Origin: Blastobasis lacticolella
Taxonomy: Eukaryota; Arthropoda; Insecta; Lepidoptera; Blastobasidae
Assembly: GCA_905147135.1 (NCBI GenBank)
Contig: LR990049.1
Span: forward strand, 6,775,428 to 6,839,427
Reading direction: 5' to 3'
DNA: 64,000 nucleotides
In this document: positions 1 through 13,400 of the stretch, piece after piece
Layout: every line of letters starts with the position of its first letter
Position numbering within the stretch: the first letter of the stretch is position 1
Position numbers and translations under genes: made by a program
The notes under the pieces: model-generated
The model's database searches: none
Told to the model about the DNA's origin: nothing
Seen by the model: only the letters and a program-made list of their open reading frames with translations

Positions 1-505
1 TCGTTTCGTTGGTTACTAGTCAGTGGTTCAAGGTCAAGTGAAGGTGTCGTGGTTAATTAGCGCTTCCTTGGTAGGCGATCGAAATAAATACGTAATAAAA
101 TGTACCTATCTATTGCTCAATACTTTTTAGGAACTTGGCAAATAGATTCGTAAAGCTAAACTCTCAGATGAAATTCAAGAACAAAAGTGTTAACAAACTG
201 CCCCTGTAAAAATGTTACCCAAAGGGTGGATTTAAAATTGTGTTTTTTGAAATTGTCATACGATTTTATTTCATTGTAAATGTGATAATTTTTGTCATTA
301 TTTCAATGAATTCAAATAATCCATCCCTTGGGTTTATTTTTATAGTGGTTTGTTTACACATTTGATCTTGAATTTCATCTCCAAGTTTAGATACTGAACA
401 TATTTCCCAATTGAAGTCAAGAATGTCATAAATTGCAAACTCCACTCCACTGTAGTAGAGGAAGCTCAAGTCCAGTGGTGGACTGTTGTAAGCTCTTATC
501 AATAT
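1..505. repeat. Left-edge element with inverted internal pair
   Basis: A segment near 150-235 on the plus strand and one near 310-400 on the minus strand are related to each other (both contain a form of AGATGAAATTCAAGA followed by a TGTAAACA-like stretch). The same segment occurs as an inverted pair inside the larger element at 58630-60322. The minus-strand reading at 266-502 has a GDEIQDQMCKQTT stretch that resembles GDEIKDKKCKHTT at 59349-59390, so both may be relics of one coding sequence. The element is cut by the window edge. Confidence 0.45.
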
Positions 506-1110
506 AATAATGAAATGGCAAATTGGTAATTAAAAAATTAAAATACTTTGCTATCTAGTAAGTTTCCGCCGTTTGCTGTTATATGCACAAGATGGTCCAC
601 TGATGGTGACATTGAATTTAAGTTAATTCAGTCATGAATTTTTTTTATTTGAAGTTTATATTATATTTTCAAGGATTAATACACAACGCGGTGGCAACCA
701 TTTGATTGTCATCAGGAGGCCGGTATGCTCATGCCTATCATATATACAAAAAATATCATCCTAAAGTGATTAGATGATGCTACCTTTTACCCCGAGATTG
801 CCTATCTGTACATCTATCAATTTACCCGATTTTTGTCCTACTATACGATGTAGCCTGTTAAACAAGCGTCCTTTCGATTACATTACCGCACGAGTGCGGT
901 GTCAAATATCATAAAATGCAGTTTAACAATTAGAATGCATTGCATCCTCTCTTTGTTCGCGCCGCGGCCCACACGCAACTCCGTTGCGGAATGAAAATAA
1001 AATATGGGGATTCGGTAAGGCAACAGTGCCATAAAAGCTGGTAATAAATCATTCAAAGCGCTACGGACTCTCAATGGGGCTCAATTTTTATTCGGATCAT
1101 GTCTGGCGGT

Positions 1111-1425
1111 TTACGTTCCGCGTCCTGGCACTAAATTAGCACATGGCATTTTGGCGCCAAACCGATTGACGTACACGGTCATGGCCGACGCATCACGGGT
1201 GGCGGATAATTGATTTGTCCTTACAATGCTATCAATTTGTCCATACTTTAATATAAGCTGGTTCTCCGTTACGTTGATCCGCGAAATATCATAGTTGATA
1301 CCTACCAGAATCTCGATGACATCATCATCATTTATAGCGTGGGGACGTTTCAGACAAAACATGTGCATTGTGTTTTTGTGTAATGAATGAAAAAATAATA
1401 TATTGTACAAAAATGTGTTGTGCAA
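1111..1425 (-). CDS. Possible relic ORF, 104 codons, unknown
   Basis: A minus-strand open frame of 104 codons whose middle (INVTENQLILKYGQIDSIVR and the following 40 residues) looks more protein-like than its neighbours. I do not recognise a family and see no splice sites that extend it convincingly. It may be a chance frame or a decayed transposon or gene fragment. No function is proposed. Confidence 0.12.
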   Translation of the reverse strand: MHNTFLYNILFFHSLHKNTMHMFCLKRPHAINDDDVIEILVGINYDISRINVTENQLILKYGQIDSIVRTNQLSATRDASAMTVYVNRFGAKMPCANLVPGRGT

Positions 1426-3689
1426 GTGTTTGGTCGCTTTTTATACTCTAAATTCAGCCAGACAAGTGTCCGTTGTTGTGTGAGGTTGTTATGTACTTAC
1501 CTACATTACAATACTTTGCAAACGTTCTTTATTTGAGTGCATATTTTAATCAAATTAATAAGAAACGAAAAAGACATTACCATAATATCATAAACTGTAT
1601 TCACAATTGACCGAGAGTAAAAATACGAAGTTCCATTCAATAGCAAATCAGAACCAGGGCTTACACCAGAGGCTAATAATTTTCGCAGACAGAATGCCAC
1701 AGAACGATGGACCAGCCGCCAACGCCCGTCCCACTCTGCAGACTAATCAATGGCACCATTATGCTTTTAACCATTGCAAACTGCTAATCCAAAGATCAAA
1801 CGTTGAATCACCAATTCTAAGTGAAGCTATGTTGTTTGGATTTTCATTCAAATAAATGTACTAAACTGTGGACAGTGACTTCGTAGTCAATTTTCCATTG
1901 ATAAAGAAATATGTATAGTGAGTGACATCACAGGACAGGCCGCGCGCCTTCAGCACCAATCTACAAAACCGAATAAAAAATATATATATAAATAAAAACT
2001 CTTACTCAATCATATCCAATATATTCATAATGACGCTGTAATTAAAGTTTATAAATTAATTTAACTACCGAATGGTAGTTGCTTGATTTACAACTAATCA
2101 AATATAAGCCCTTTCTTCATACTAAGTACCTACTTGCTGGTATCCGATTAGGCTGAACCTCAGCATAGTCCGGTGACTTCTAGAGCAACTCTAGGCTTCG
2201 TAGAACGTTGCCTAATAAATACGAAGCCAAAACTAGCCGACGTGATTTTCGCATTTACTGCCTCCCTGTAGGACTCCAGCCCACAAGGGACGTTATCTAT
2301 CAACTTTCAATAGAATTATAATACACTCTTTGGCAACAGACAGATATTATCCATACTATGCTTAAGTAGTCGCTTAGCCTAGCCTAATCGTAAAACAGCC
2401 TTCACACCTCGCTTTGCGATCTTCAAGGCTCGAATGTATGTTTATTAAGTGAATAGATAGAATATACTAGTACTAGAGATGACGTTTCAGTTTAGTTTAA
2501 AACAATTGGTGATGAGTAGGTACCTATTCACTCGTCTTATACATCGAGTGTTCGGATAACTTACTCTTGTATGCAAATTCTTGAAAAGCTAATTAGTTTT
2601 TCCACCTAATTAGTTTTTAAACAAGCGCTAAAATGTGCGGTTATTTATTTCATTTCAGTATCCGCACATATTAGCCATTTTGCCCAAGTGCATGCATTTA
2701 TATTTATCCTGCTTCTGCAGGAAAACTATCATGTGAAAACTATGCATATCTTTCTTTGCTTGGAAGTATGCATGGCCGACCCGACCGAATTATACGACGG
2801 GACACCACGGGACTTGCCGTCCGTCTGTCTCATAGTACAGTCAAGAAAATATGCTGATCTTCTTTTCACTTCGGTCAATTTATTGCGAATTAATAACAAT
2901 TAGTGAACCAGCTATTGTTGAAAGCCGCTTTAAAATCCGTTGCGTAGTTTAAAAGTTCTAAGTAGATATTATTTTTTTATGCTATGTAGGTATGGATTAC
3001 GGGCTGGGTACCAACTTATTGGTATAGCTTTAAACAATAGATTGTTTCAAACAATAGATTTTTACAAGTTGACTATATGAAAGTAAATACAGAGTCGACC
3101 CCAGCAAGAGTCATGCGTGGCCTAGTTCCCTCTCATCAAGATTGGCAAGGAGGAAGCCTGTCTCTCAACAATAAAGCGATGGTAGCCTAACGATTGTTAT
3201 TATTTGCATAGTACTCAATTGATGTCTGCAATAAAATAAATAAGTAGTACGAGTAGTACTAAGATTCTTTTGATCAAGTTCATACGATTTGTTAGCCTTG
3301 TCTTACCATAATTTAATCGCAATAGCCACGATGTACTATTACCTTTTGCTCGCCACAACACAACAGCCGTATACCAGTCTCTGACATAATAAAATCTGGT
3401 CATAAATACCCAAATTCATTTACCCTTTGATTTCGGACCATGCCTGTGCGTCGTCGTCAGTCTATAAAGCAATATCGGGCACAGTAAAGACTGAGGCAAA
3501 CTGGCAAACATGACACCACATTTACGATCGGCCATGTCGTTAAGCTTACGACGACCTACATTAACATTAGACCTGCGAAAGAACCCGACGGTTACGTATT
3601 TTACAATTATTTTGGCGTTAAAACTTGAAACGGGTGAAACTAAGAATTTGTTTATGCTAATCAGTGATAAACGAGCAAACAGCCCACCT

Positions 3690-3942
3690 GTAGCCGTATT
3701 CACAATGATTCGAAACCGTTTCCGAACGATTCGAAACAAAATTCGTGAGCGGCGAATCCTTGTCGATCGATTCGAAAATTGATATTCAGAATCCCGATAG
3801 ATTCCACGGAAACTCTACTCTCTATAACATATGAAAATTTCATCAAAATTAACTGAAACCACATTTTCCTAAGAACTTTTGCGGGGTCCTTTGTCGATTC
3901 CGTATCCGAATCCGATTTCCGAGCCATTGTGAATACGGCTAC
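3690..3942. mobile_element. MITE with 18-bp perfect TIRs, inside a SINE
   Basis: A 253-bp segment bounded by perfect 18-bp inverted repeats, GTAGCCGTATTCACAATG on the left and its complement on the right. It has no coding capacity. The flanks read as one SINE split in two: an AGCCCACCT side and a GAT-GTAAGTGGT side, which are contiguous elsewhere in the window (near 52140). The duplicated target, if any, is only one or two bases. The TIRs stay weakly similar beyond the perfect 18 bases. Confidence 0.6.
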
Positions 3943-4559
3943 TGATCGTAAGTGGTAACTGTCGGGCATAACATATACAATTCATGCATTTAAGTATGGA
4001 TAAAAGTAGCATCGAACCATATTCTTCGAATGACTTACTAATACTTTATAACCTAAGTTATCTGATGATAACTGTCGGTCATAACATCGACGATTTATAT
4101 ATTGAAGCACTCAGGTTTCACAAGTTATAATAACTCCAGATTAGAAGAGATACAACTGGGGTGATTAAACCTGTATTATACTCGTACTTGAAGGGTGTCC
4201 TGCCCTTATCCATCAAGAACACATCGCAAGCATTGTTAGCAACAAACCATGTTAGGGGTGTGTTACACCAAACAGAGTATGTAGGTACCTATGTACTTGT
4301 AAAACGAATTCGCTTTTTAAACAGATTTTCGGAAAATGTAGCTGACGTCACAAGCAATATTAGAAATCCTTGTGTAACAAGTTTGGAGCGATACAACTTG
4401 GGACCCACACATTATTTTTCAAAAATTTCGTCAATAAATATTTTAATTAATTGGGCTTGCTTGAAGCCTCCGTTACATAGTTCTTGAGCAGTGAACTGTT
4501 TGATGCGTGATGATGATATATGTAAATATTGAAGTCTTTGAATGAAACACAGAGGTCTA

Positions 4560-4690
4560 TTAGAGGTCTCCTTAGAGTCGGGCAACGCATTGGTAGCACC
4601 TCTGATGTTGATGATGTCCATAGGCGGCAGTGACCACTTTCCATCAGGTGGCCCGCGTGCCTGTTTGTCTGCCGTATTACATAAATGAAA
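4560..4690 (-). repeat. SINE family B fragment
   Basis: Carries the family core found repeatedly in this window: a block on bases or codons around CCATCAGGTGGCCCGC and a TTTGTCTGCCGTAT-type end. Related pieces lie near 19140, 20550-20685, 20755-20885, 38050, 52110, 52240-52400, 61885-61985 and 63880-63985. Non-coding. Confidence 0.5.
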
Positions 4691-5126
4691 CACTAAATTA
4701 ACGTATATAGGTTTCTATACAAACGTAAGTAAGTACAACAATCTTCTTATTATGTACAAATCCACACAATCCCAATGGTTCGTCCATCCCAAGCCTTTAC
4801 ACCATATACGTAAAACGTGCGTAAAAGTATAATGAACATGTACGTATTGTGTTTATCTTATAACTGCGTCCCTAGAATAGATTTATGGGTCTTTGACGTT
4901 TCCACGAGTGCACCTGCGCCTGCGCACTACGCGTTCGTTAATGCGTATTGAAAGCATACCATATGCGACATTTCTGTAGAAGTAGCAGACATGTTATGCA
5001 ATAACTGAGGAACAAGGATTAAAATACAGTTTTTAAACCCGGATGCGAAATAAAGGCTTTTAAAAATAAAAATATACAACACTTACCCTATACAACACTT
5101 GGGACGATATTATGTAAACATTAAAA

Positions 5127-5225
5127 ATCATCTTGGCGTTAATGTCCCGGTCAATGCTCTCGCGCATGATTGCGCGATGTGCGCCTTAACCATAATCCAG
5201 GATTTGGCTGATCAGGTGAATACAG
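5127..5225 (-). repeat. SINE family A fragment
   Basis: The reverse complement of the SINE tail that ends in CCGGGACATTAACGCCAAGATGA. The block with the dilemma-free core ATAATCCAGGATTTGGC is shared with copies at 18658-18836, 28846-29115, 49079-49214 and 50398-50700. Here only about 100 bases remain and the hairpin at 5261-5296 follows closely. Confidence 0.55.
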
Positions 5226-5260
5226 TCTTGCGATATGAGGCGTGTTATAACGTTACAACG

Positions 5261-5296
5261 TTCAAAATTACAACGTTGTAACGTTGTAATTTTGAA
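5261..5296. repeat. Perfect palindrome, 17-bp arms, 2-bp loop
   Basis: TTCAAAATTACAACGTT, then GT, then its exact reverse complement. It lies just beyond the SINE fragment ending near 5225, and a further partial ACAACGTT copy lies on its left. Confidence 0.8.
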
Positions 5297-6394
5297 GTGT
5301 GTCCTATGAAACAGTGTCCTGTGGCAGGCATCGTGACTCCCGAAGGGATTAACCAATTTCAGTGTAGATTATTTAATTTGAAAGCTAGTTTAATGGAGAT
5401 GGTTCTCACCTTTGTTTCATTAAAATTGGTTCAGTAGTTTAGGAATTATTTGAGTATATGTAAACTTGGCCGAGTGTTTCCGTCGGTTTGTTTAGATTAT
5501 TATGCTATGTACCTATCTACTTATACATGATGGACAGCCGTAACTATCGCTCCGCATTAATATACTTAGGTTTCTCGGTGCGTAACTAAAACACCAAATC
5601 GCAGGTACGTGACACGTTCATAAATGCATGACCACTTTCAGAAAATAATCTTTTGTTACTATTGGCACATACAGGATATTAGGTGCATTGTTAAACAAAT
5701 GGAATTGGCTAAAAAAAGGGCCTATTAGCTGTCCCTTAGGCACCAATAACTATCTTAAACAACAGGTTATTATTTTAAATTAATAAATTTAACACGCCAC
5801 TAGTGGACACGCCAAGAAGAAGGATTAATAAATGAAAATTTCTTTACAAACGAATTTCCATACATCGTCTTAAAAATTAAAATTAAAATGTTTTTTGACG
5901 TATCAGCCTCAGAACTTTTTTTTAATTTAGTAAGTATTAATGTATAGTTACAAAAAAATTAAATATATGCGCACAACAGTTCATTTTTTAAAAGTCAATG
6001 AACGATAAAGAAATGAGGTAATAAATAAATTTACAAACATACATGCATACAAGATACGCGTAAAAACATAACTCTTCCTTGACAATCGGGTAAAAAGCAA
6101 CACATGTCTTCACAATAATGCTATTAAAAATCTTAATTACATATTTACGTACCTACGAGTATATTCGTTATCGCATATAATACAATGTTATTCAGGATAA
6201 TAAAGTAAAACAATATTGTTTTATTAAACGTGCACAACTATTGCATTGTCTTAAAAGATTTAGGTACCTATTTCAATTACCTACGTTTTCATGGAAAGTT
6301 ATTAGCCGTGCCTACATGGATAAAGAGCTCTATATTTACTATATTGACGATATATCTAAATAATCTACATCTGCACATAGTATAAAACAAAGTC

Positions 6395-6585
6395 GCTGCC
6401 CGCCGTGTGTCCTTATGTATCAATGCACGCTTGGATATTCTAAATTACGCTACAGATTTTAATGCGGTTTTCAACAATATATAGAGTGATTCAAGAGGAA
6501 GGTTTATAAGCAGAAAAAAAGGGTAGATAGGGGTAAAGATGGTGTACGCGAACGAACTCGCGTCGGGACCACTAGACACATTTGA
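6395..6585 (+). repeat. Dispersed repeat family C, copy 1
   Basis: A roughly 190-bp repeat that starts in a CCGCCGTGTGTCC-type block, continues through GATTTTAATGCGGTTTTCAACA, GGTTTATAAGCA and TAGATAGGGGTAAAG, and ends in a GCGAACGAACTCGCG block. Related copies are at 8195-8345 (-), 12218-12415 (-) and 54185-54378 (+), with shorter pieces at 2920-2962 and 47975-48012. Non-coding and unclassified. Confidence 0.6.
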
Positions 6586-8194
6586 TACAAGCGACAAATG
6601 ATTGATTTCAAATATGTTTAACGAAAATATCAGCAACGGCTATTAGCAATTGCAATCGTAACAAGTACTGCTGAGTGGCAGATCACAAATCTCCATCAAC
6701 ACTACCCAAAACCCTGCAAACTTATCGTTTTCTATTCTTGCTATATTGGCGACTGTTTCGACTATTTGGCAGCCTTTCTAACCTTGAATAACTTAATCCA
6801 GTCATTCACTTTCCGGCCAAAATTGTGTTAAAAACGTTTTCAATTGTGACTTCGGGGTTGATTCCCCAGTTAATATTTTTCATAATTATGAGTATCTCCA
6901 ACCCGCTACCGTCATAATGGCTGCTTTACTTCCCACCCTGTATTTCTTACAAGCTTGTTAACCCATAGTCTAAAGGTACGCACTACCCATATTGACTATA
7001 TAGGTTAATATCCCGTTCGCATTTGGCAGTGCAGGCGGGCTTTATTACACGCCATATTCTTATTGTATGGCGCCACGGTGCCGAAGCCATGGCATTTATA
7101 GACTCGAGCCTATTATGGCCCGTGCGACTATAACTAAATTGGCGGAAACTGACCTCTAGACTTCTACCTACATACAAAGTGACTTTGGATCGCTCACTAA
7201 TGCTGGTAATACTATTGAAATCTTGGCAAAGACTTTAAGTGGTTCAGCCACGTCCATACATATTCTCTTACGATCCAGCTGTGCCTGTAAGATTCAAACG
7301 AAGATTGTAGAATAAATATGTACCTGACTTTTAAATATTTAGCTCCCATAAAATAAATTGCGTAGGTACTCACAGCATACCGACCTATACAAAACCAATA
7401 TAAGATGAGCTAGCATCTATGGACGTGCATAGCAATGTTAGTTCTATTTACCCTGGTTTTTATAGCTCGATGTGCTGTCATTTGTACCTAGTTGTTTGTC
7501 TAGGCTTAGTTAATAAGTAAGTAAAAACTCTTTATTGCATTATTACAAGGTAGTTAGTTAGGTACACATAATAAAAATAACTCGCGCAGGTATTCGCATG
7601 TCTAATGAGCTCCAATATAGACTAGATCTTAGGTTCGATACCTGACGTAATCATTACGACTCTCGAACGAACAAAAGAGGAGAGGAATATTCTAGCGTGG
7701 ATTGTAATAATACAACTTTATACGGGTATTTTTCCATAAATGGACTTCAGCAATTAGAGCCTCCATTCCCAACAATATGTGAACCGGTAGGTACCTGTAG
7801 GTAATGCACTGATAAGAAGTCATTATGCAAAATTGTAATTCATTCAAATTTCCGCTTTCCGCGTTCATTTGACAATAACATATCGTTTATGTGTTTTTAA
7901 AACATAACAAGACACAATGTTTGTTTTATGCATCGGTATAGGTATAAACTTGGGCTTCAAATTCTGAAGATGTATTTGTTTAGTCTATTTATTCGCATCG
8001 CCGGATTCTGACGCGGCATTAGAAAATGGCTAACCATTTATTGAAGAAGGTCGTGCGTGTTAGATCCACCTAAAACTGAACAGATCAACCTGGAAATTAT
8101 CATCCTGTTACAGTTATATGCTCTTTGTCTGTATGTATGTTCGACATGTTGGATATTAACGTTGGTACCATGAGGTCGAACTTAAAATTATAAT

Positions 8195-8345
8195 CCACTA
8201 TAGTGGCCCCGGCACGAGTTCGTTCGCGTACACTTACTTTACCCCTATCTACCTTTTTTTTCTTGTTTATAAACCTCTCGTGAATCACTCTATCTATTGT
8301 TGAAAACCGCAAATCCGTTACGTAGTTTAAAAGATTTAAGCGTAT
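8195..8345 (-). repeat. Dispersed repeat family C, copy 2
   Basis: Reverse-orientation copy with the GTTCGTTCGCGTACACTTAC start, the TTTACCCCTATCTACC block and the TCCGTTACGTAGTTTAAAAG end. It has more changes than the copy at 12218. Confidence 0.6.
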
Positions 8346-11300
8346 AACCCGCGTCACGAAAGAAGAGACTTGTCAAATGGCAGTGGAGGGGATTTCGCGC
8401 AGGTAATCGTATACAGCGCAAGTCGAACCACGTGACTCGCCAAGTCTCTTCTTATTTGATACTAGCTATAAAGGCGGTAAGCGATTTTGTTTTATAGGTA
8501 CTATGTAGATGTTTAATCTAAAATGGCTGAGTTGACCTCTCCGCAGTACCAGCACTCATACACTAATTTAAATTGACCGTATGGGCAAAAGCTGTCATAA
8601 AAACTATTTCCACGAGAATGAAGTTGCAGAAAAGCTGAGATCATTCCCATGTTCAAGAAAATGAATCGGATGTTTCAAGTGTACTACACTCTGTAATAAA
8701 CTTTAATCATCTGACCGCCGTGTGCAGTACCTTCGCACGAGTAATTCTTTTTTCTCTCTTTTTTGTTATGGCTGTGTAACAAGACCTTACAGCCAAATCG
8801 CGCCGACAACGTCATGTTTGGGCGTGGCCAGTTCCAAAACCTGTGGTCGGCAAATAAGGCCCGCTCACAATCGGCCGGTCGGTTCCTAGAATCCCATCTT
8901 TGCCCTCCTACAGGAAACACAAGGGGTTTTAACGCCAACAAAGCTACGCTTTTGAAACCCAATCAGTGGCGCACGAACGCTGCTTGCAACCATAAACATC
9001 CTTAGCTATTTTTGGAGGGAAATTAATCTAGATTCTGACGTGAAATTAGACTGTACGCTTGTTTATGACGGATGCCATAACACAGACGGATTACATGCGG
9101 TCTGCCAGTACGTCAAAATAGCGCAAAACATTGCAGTTACAAATTAAAATTTCAGGGTTATGAAAATGAGAGCGAATGATTGATGTATTTTTTATACGTA
9201 TCCTATAATGTGAGTCAGTGGTGATCACTAGTTACTAAGAAATATTGTGTAAACTCATGGTTATCACGCTAAACTAACATGTCTCCTTAGATACGGCCGG
9301 CGGCGTGTCAAAGACAGGTGATCGACCAGCCCAGGCGGCCACCTGCTTCCAACTTAAACCTGTACTGTAGCCTCTCGAGTCGTCATGCTTTTTTGCAAAC
9401 AACCTTTAATCGTGACCAAATGATGTGCAATTTTTTTCCGACAACTGCCTACTTACTTACTTACAGCGAATTGTAGTATATGTACGATAAGTAAGGTACC
9501 TAATCTACTTGCTGATATGCTTTCTGCAAAAGATACGTACTTACTCAATCTATTGAAAGTCACTCTTCAAGTAAGTCCTTAGGTATCCATGGACACAGTT
9601 TAAAGTTGGTTCTACAGTTAAAATTTATAATCGTCTCCGTGTTGGTAGGTACGCCGATACGCTGGCTGGAGTCTGGACACATATAACCTAAGTAACAGGA
9701 ATATCAAGTCCGGCACAAATGTTACTCCCTGCGGCGAACTGTGGAACAAATGGCTTTATTAAGGTTTCGAAACAGGTTTCCAGTCGGTCCGTTACCCAGT
9801 GGCGCCGCCCCTGACCGCGGAACCGCGCCGCACAAAACACATGTCGCCGCTATTGTCACGCATATGGCGTCTGCAATTCTCCTGCGCCAAAACTCCTTGC
9901 ATAAACATGAGAAATTAGGCACAAGGACCACGCATGTAGGTCGCACATTTTCTTTGCACCACTGATAACAAATTAAAAATATACCTACCTCTTCAGTACA
10001 CGGTGGCGACATAAATCATCTCTGCGACTACATAGACAACAAACTCTTTCTTATCTCTGGTACTTGGTACTAGAGTAAACAAACAGCTGAATACCTACCT
10101 GGTAAAAGTAATGCCGGGTCACCTTAGTCTTTGACGTAACGTGACTTTTTCGTTTTATAAAATGTCATTGTTTTTGGCGATAATAAGCTGTTACATACAT
10201 CTTTCTGTTACGCTAAAAGTCCCTCAAAGTAATCTCAGCTGCTTTTGGATATTATGATCTCTCCTCTTCTGCTAATCTTTGCATCGTTTTCACTGCGAGA
10301 TAAGGTGCACAGGCGGTTCCAAAAGTCAACGTTAATGATTTATAATGTTGTATTGGATCTCTAGAATTGAATCTCCACAAAATCCTTTGATAATCTGTGT
10401 CTTCCTTAGCTACAAGTACCTGTCTGTACATCTTTCCTCAACCTTTGCCAAGGCGAGCCTCTGCTTCTCATTTCCTTTCTTCCGATTTCAGTCCTTTAAG
10501 CCGATTTAACCGTGAATAACAGCAAGACTGACATAAACATGTCCCAAATTCCAATTTAAATGTAATACAGGTACAAGCTCGATAAAGAAATGATAAAAAA
10601 TAAGTAGATGCTGGTTTCTCAGTCAGTAGTTTTTTGCTACCTTCGTCATCGCGAACATACCAGGTATTTTCCGTCAATATTCAATCTAAACCGCTGAAGT
10701 GCTGCCTTTAAAATTTTTTGTTACACCTAGCTGTAAATGACAGTTTAGGTATTCTAAATGAAAAAAAACATGCTTGTAGTAACACAATGCCAAAATTCAA
10801 ACCAAAAATGCTCTTTGTTAGGAAAACAAGAACACAGACTAGTCTGTGTGCAGTGGTGTCACTTGGACCGTGAAAACGAGGTCTGCCTAATAGTGAGCCG
10901 GCGAGATTGTTGCACATTGGCGGCACAACAAATAGCACCGGCACAGGGCCGGTGACAGGAGTGCCTGACCCCCCCACTCCCAGCTTTGCTACAAATACTT
11001 AACTTACTTATATTTAACTGGATTTAATGGATGTGGATGTGGAAGACACAGGACCGGTCTTTGTGGATGTTTTTGGGGGAGGCCTATGTACAGCGGTGGG
11101 CGTCTTTCGGCTAATATTATAGTGATGAATGTACTTAACGTCGTTCTAAACGTGCTTTAAGTCAATAAAACACACTTGAACGTAAAAAGAAAAGTGTATG
11201 GCACACTTTTCTATTTAGTAAGCTTACAGTAAAATAAAAACTGATAGAGACGTGAAAGATACAAGTGCTAATCCAAAACAAAATGAAATAATAATAAAGT

Positions 11301-12217
11301 CTTGTGAATGGATAAGTTAAATATCAGATCGATAAAGGTCAATTAATATTTTGTTGTTCACCCTGAAACCGCCTCTGGTGAGAAACACAGCATAAATTAG
11401 CATATATTTAGATGTAATATTGACCCGACCGACCACAGGTGGCTGGCAAAGTAATTTGATATTTATAAAAAAAAACAGCATGATAGAGTTACAAAGAAGC
11501 GTTTAAAGAAATAAAATAAAAAAACAGCATGACTCTTACGACCACTGCATGGAGCGACAAAACTCTCCCTTCGGTCAGAGCTTAGATATGGCTTCTTCTT
11601 ATTTTAATGGATTTCTTTTAATGGATATCACTTACTTGAAAATAAAAAGGTGTTCCAAAAGGACACTCAGTCAGTACAGACAGCTGCACAGTAAACGGAG
11701 CCTCCCAGCATACCTATATTAAATAAAAATCTTTTAAAAAAAAACGTTAAACGTCATTCTTAAACGTGTTTAAGAATTTAATGCAAGCCGGGCTAAATAT
11801 AGATACGATGACACCTTTAATGTCTGTATTTTACACTTTTACGAGGATTTATGTTAGGTGAATGTATCGCAGACGATGACTGCCAGAAATCAAAATCCGT
11901 GATGTTAATCGAAATTAATCGCGTGAAGTTTTAAAACACTATGTCTAGACTAGGATTTCCGTACTGGAGACTGTTGCTAAAGGCAATAAAAACTGACCGT
12001 AAAAACAGTTTGAGTAGAAAAAAAACGCTTCAACTACACCTACCTATAGAAGCGGAATTTATTTTTTCAATGAGTCAGTTGGTAAAGGAAATTTACTTAA
12101 CGACTCATTTCCTCTATTTCGCGGATCATGTCCGCAAACTTTGACAATAGGTTAAATTGTTATAGGCGCAAAGTCGTTACTTTGTTGGTTTAGTTAAAGA
12201 CTATTAATTTATATGAG

Positions 12218-12415
12218 AACTAGTGGACCCGGCGCGACTTCGTTCGCGTATACTTACTTTACCCCTACCTCTCCTTTTTTCTTGCTTATAAACCTTCCTC
12301 TTGAATCACTCTATCTATTGTTGTTAACCGCATTGAAATCCATTGCGTAGTTTAAAAGATCTACAAGACAGTTAGATACATAGGGACAGACGGCGGGAAG
12401 CGACTTAGTTTTATA
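12218..12415 (-). repeat. Dispersed repeat family C, copy 3
   Basis: The most complete reverse copy, from ACTAGTGGACCCGGCGCGAC through the GACGGCGGGAAGCGAC end. Confidence 0.6.
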
Positions 12416-13028
12416 CTATGTGTAGACTCGCCTTTAGGTGTGCGTCCTAACAGGAACCGTTGGCGAAGCACGGTTGACCAAGGGCATCCTAGTTGATTGT
12501 GTACCCCGTGATACCCCGGTATGAAAATAGACATAGACATTATTTATTTTGACATCACAATTAATACTCGTAGTACTTACTCACTCGTAGTACATTGAAT
12601 AAGTTGCAATTCTAAATATAAATTCTACTTAAATAAAGATATTCGAATATGGAGTATACTCGTTTCACAAAAACAATGGAAAAACACACATCAATTGCGA
12701 AGCACTATACCAAATAATCATCAAATAGGCATCGAATTACCCGCCGCAATATAGACTCGGAAACGGTATTGTGTTTTATTATTCAGCTCAAGCAATAGTT
12801 ATTTAACGGCCTCAGTGATTCAAGGCGATCCGTCGCTATGCGCGCCAAGAGTCGCGCGATGGCGTCAGCCTAGCGAGGCGCGCCGGCTCTGTAAAGGCTT
12901 AGTATCACCAGAGATGTGCTAAGCTGCGAGAGGTGTGGTTTGAGCACCAATGGCTCTGTAAGGCTGGATGTTTCTAATGGGTATTCAGAGATATGCTAAG
13001 CTGCGTTTCGAGGGGTGTGGTTTAAGCA

Positions 13029-13205
13029 CCAATACTCAGGAACCGACCGGATCTGGCCGTGTAGTGTCCGACAGAGTAGAAAAGCAGCTATCCCTTAGCA
13101 CCAATACTCAGGATGGTCGTGTGATGTCCGACAGAGTAGAATAGCAGCTATCTCTTAGCACCAATACTCAGGATAGCCGTGTGGTGTCCGACAGAGTGGA
13201 ACAGC
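13029..13205. repeat. 60-bp tandem repeat, about three copies
   Basis: The block TGTCCGACAGAGTAGA recurs exactly every 60 bases at about 13065, 13125 and 13185, with the surrounding unit (AGCAGCTATC, TTAGCACCAATACTCAGGA) conserved apart from a few substitutions. A related but less regular repeat (AGATGTGCTAAGCTGCG, GGTGTGGTTTAAGCACCAA) lies just upstream at 12900-13030. A single reversed piece (GGTGCTATTCTACTCTGCCG) occurs at 53625-53650, so the unit belongs to a dispersed repeat. Confidence 0.75.
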
Positions 13206-13299
13206 ACCAACCCCTTTACACTTGCGGGTGTTGTACGAGGCGAGATATCTAGAGTCTCCGTAGACTGGAAAATTGACACCGTTTTCTATCGTTATATTT

Positions 13300-13400
13300 A
13301 TAACACTGTGATCTCCTGTCTGCTAAGCGTGGAGGTTATGGCAATAACCTCCCATTTGGAGGAAGAGCCCTAAGTCCTGCAGTGGACTGTTATGGCGTGT
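13300..13400 (+). repeat. Dispersed repeat family D fragment
   Basis: Carries CCTGCAGTGGACTGTTATGG. Related pieces lie at 28485-28575 (+), 37825-37870 (-), 38115-38205 (+) and 53395-53500 (-). This is probably a LINE 3' fragment; the class is inferred. Confidence 0.45.

Noticed and set aside
8684..9005. GC-richer block with open frames on both strands
   Set aside because: No domain, no consistent splice sites; left as unexplained intergenic sequence.
12900..13205. CRISPR-like array
   Set aside because: A simple tandem repeat without unique spacers in an animal genome.
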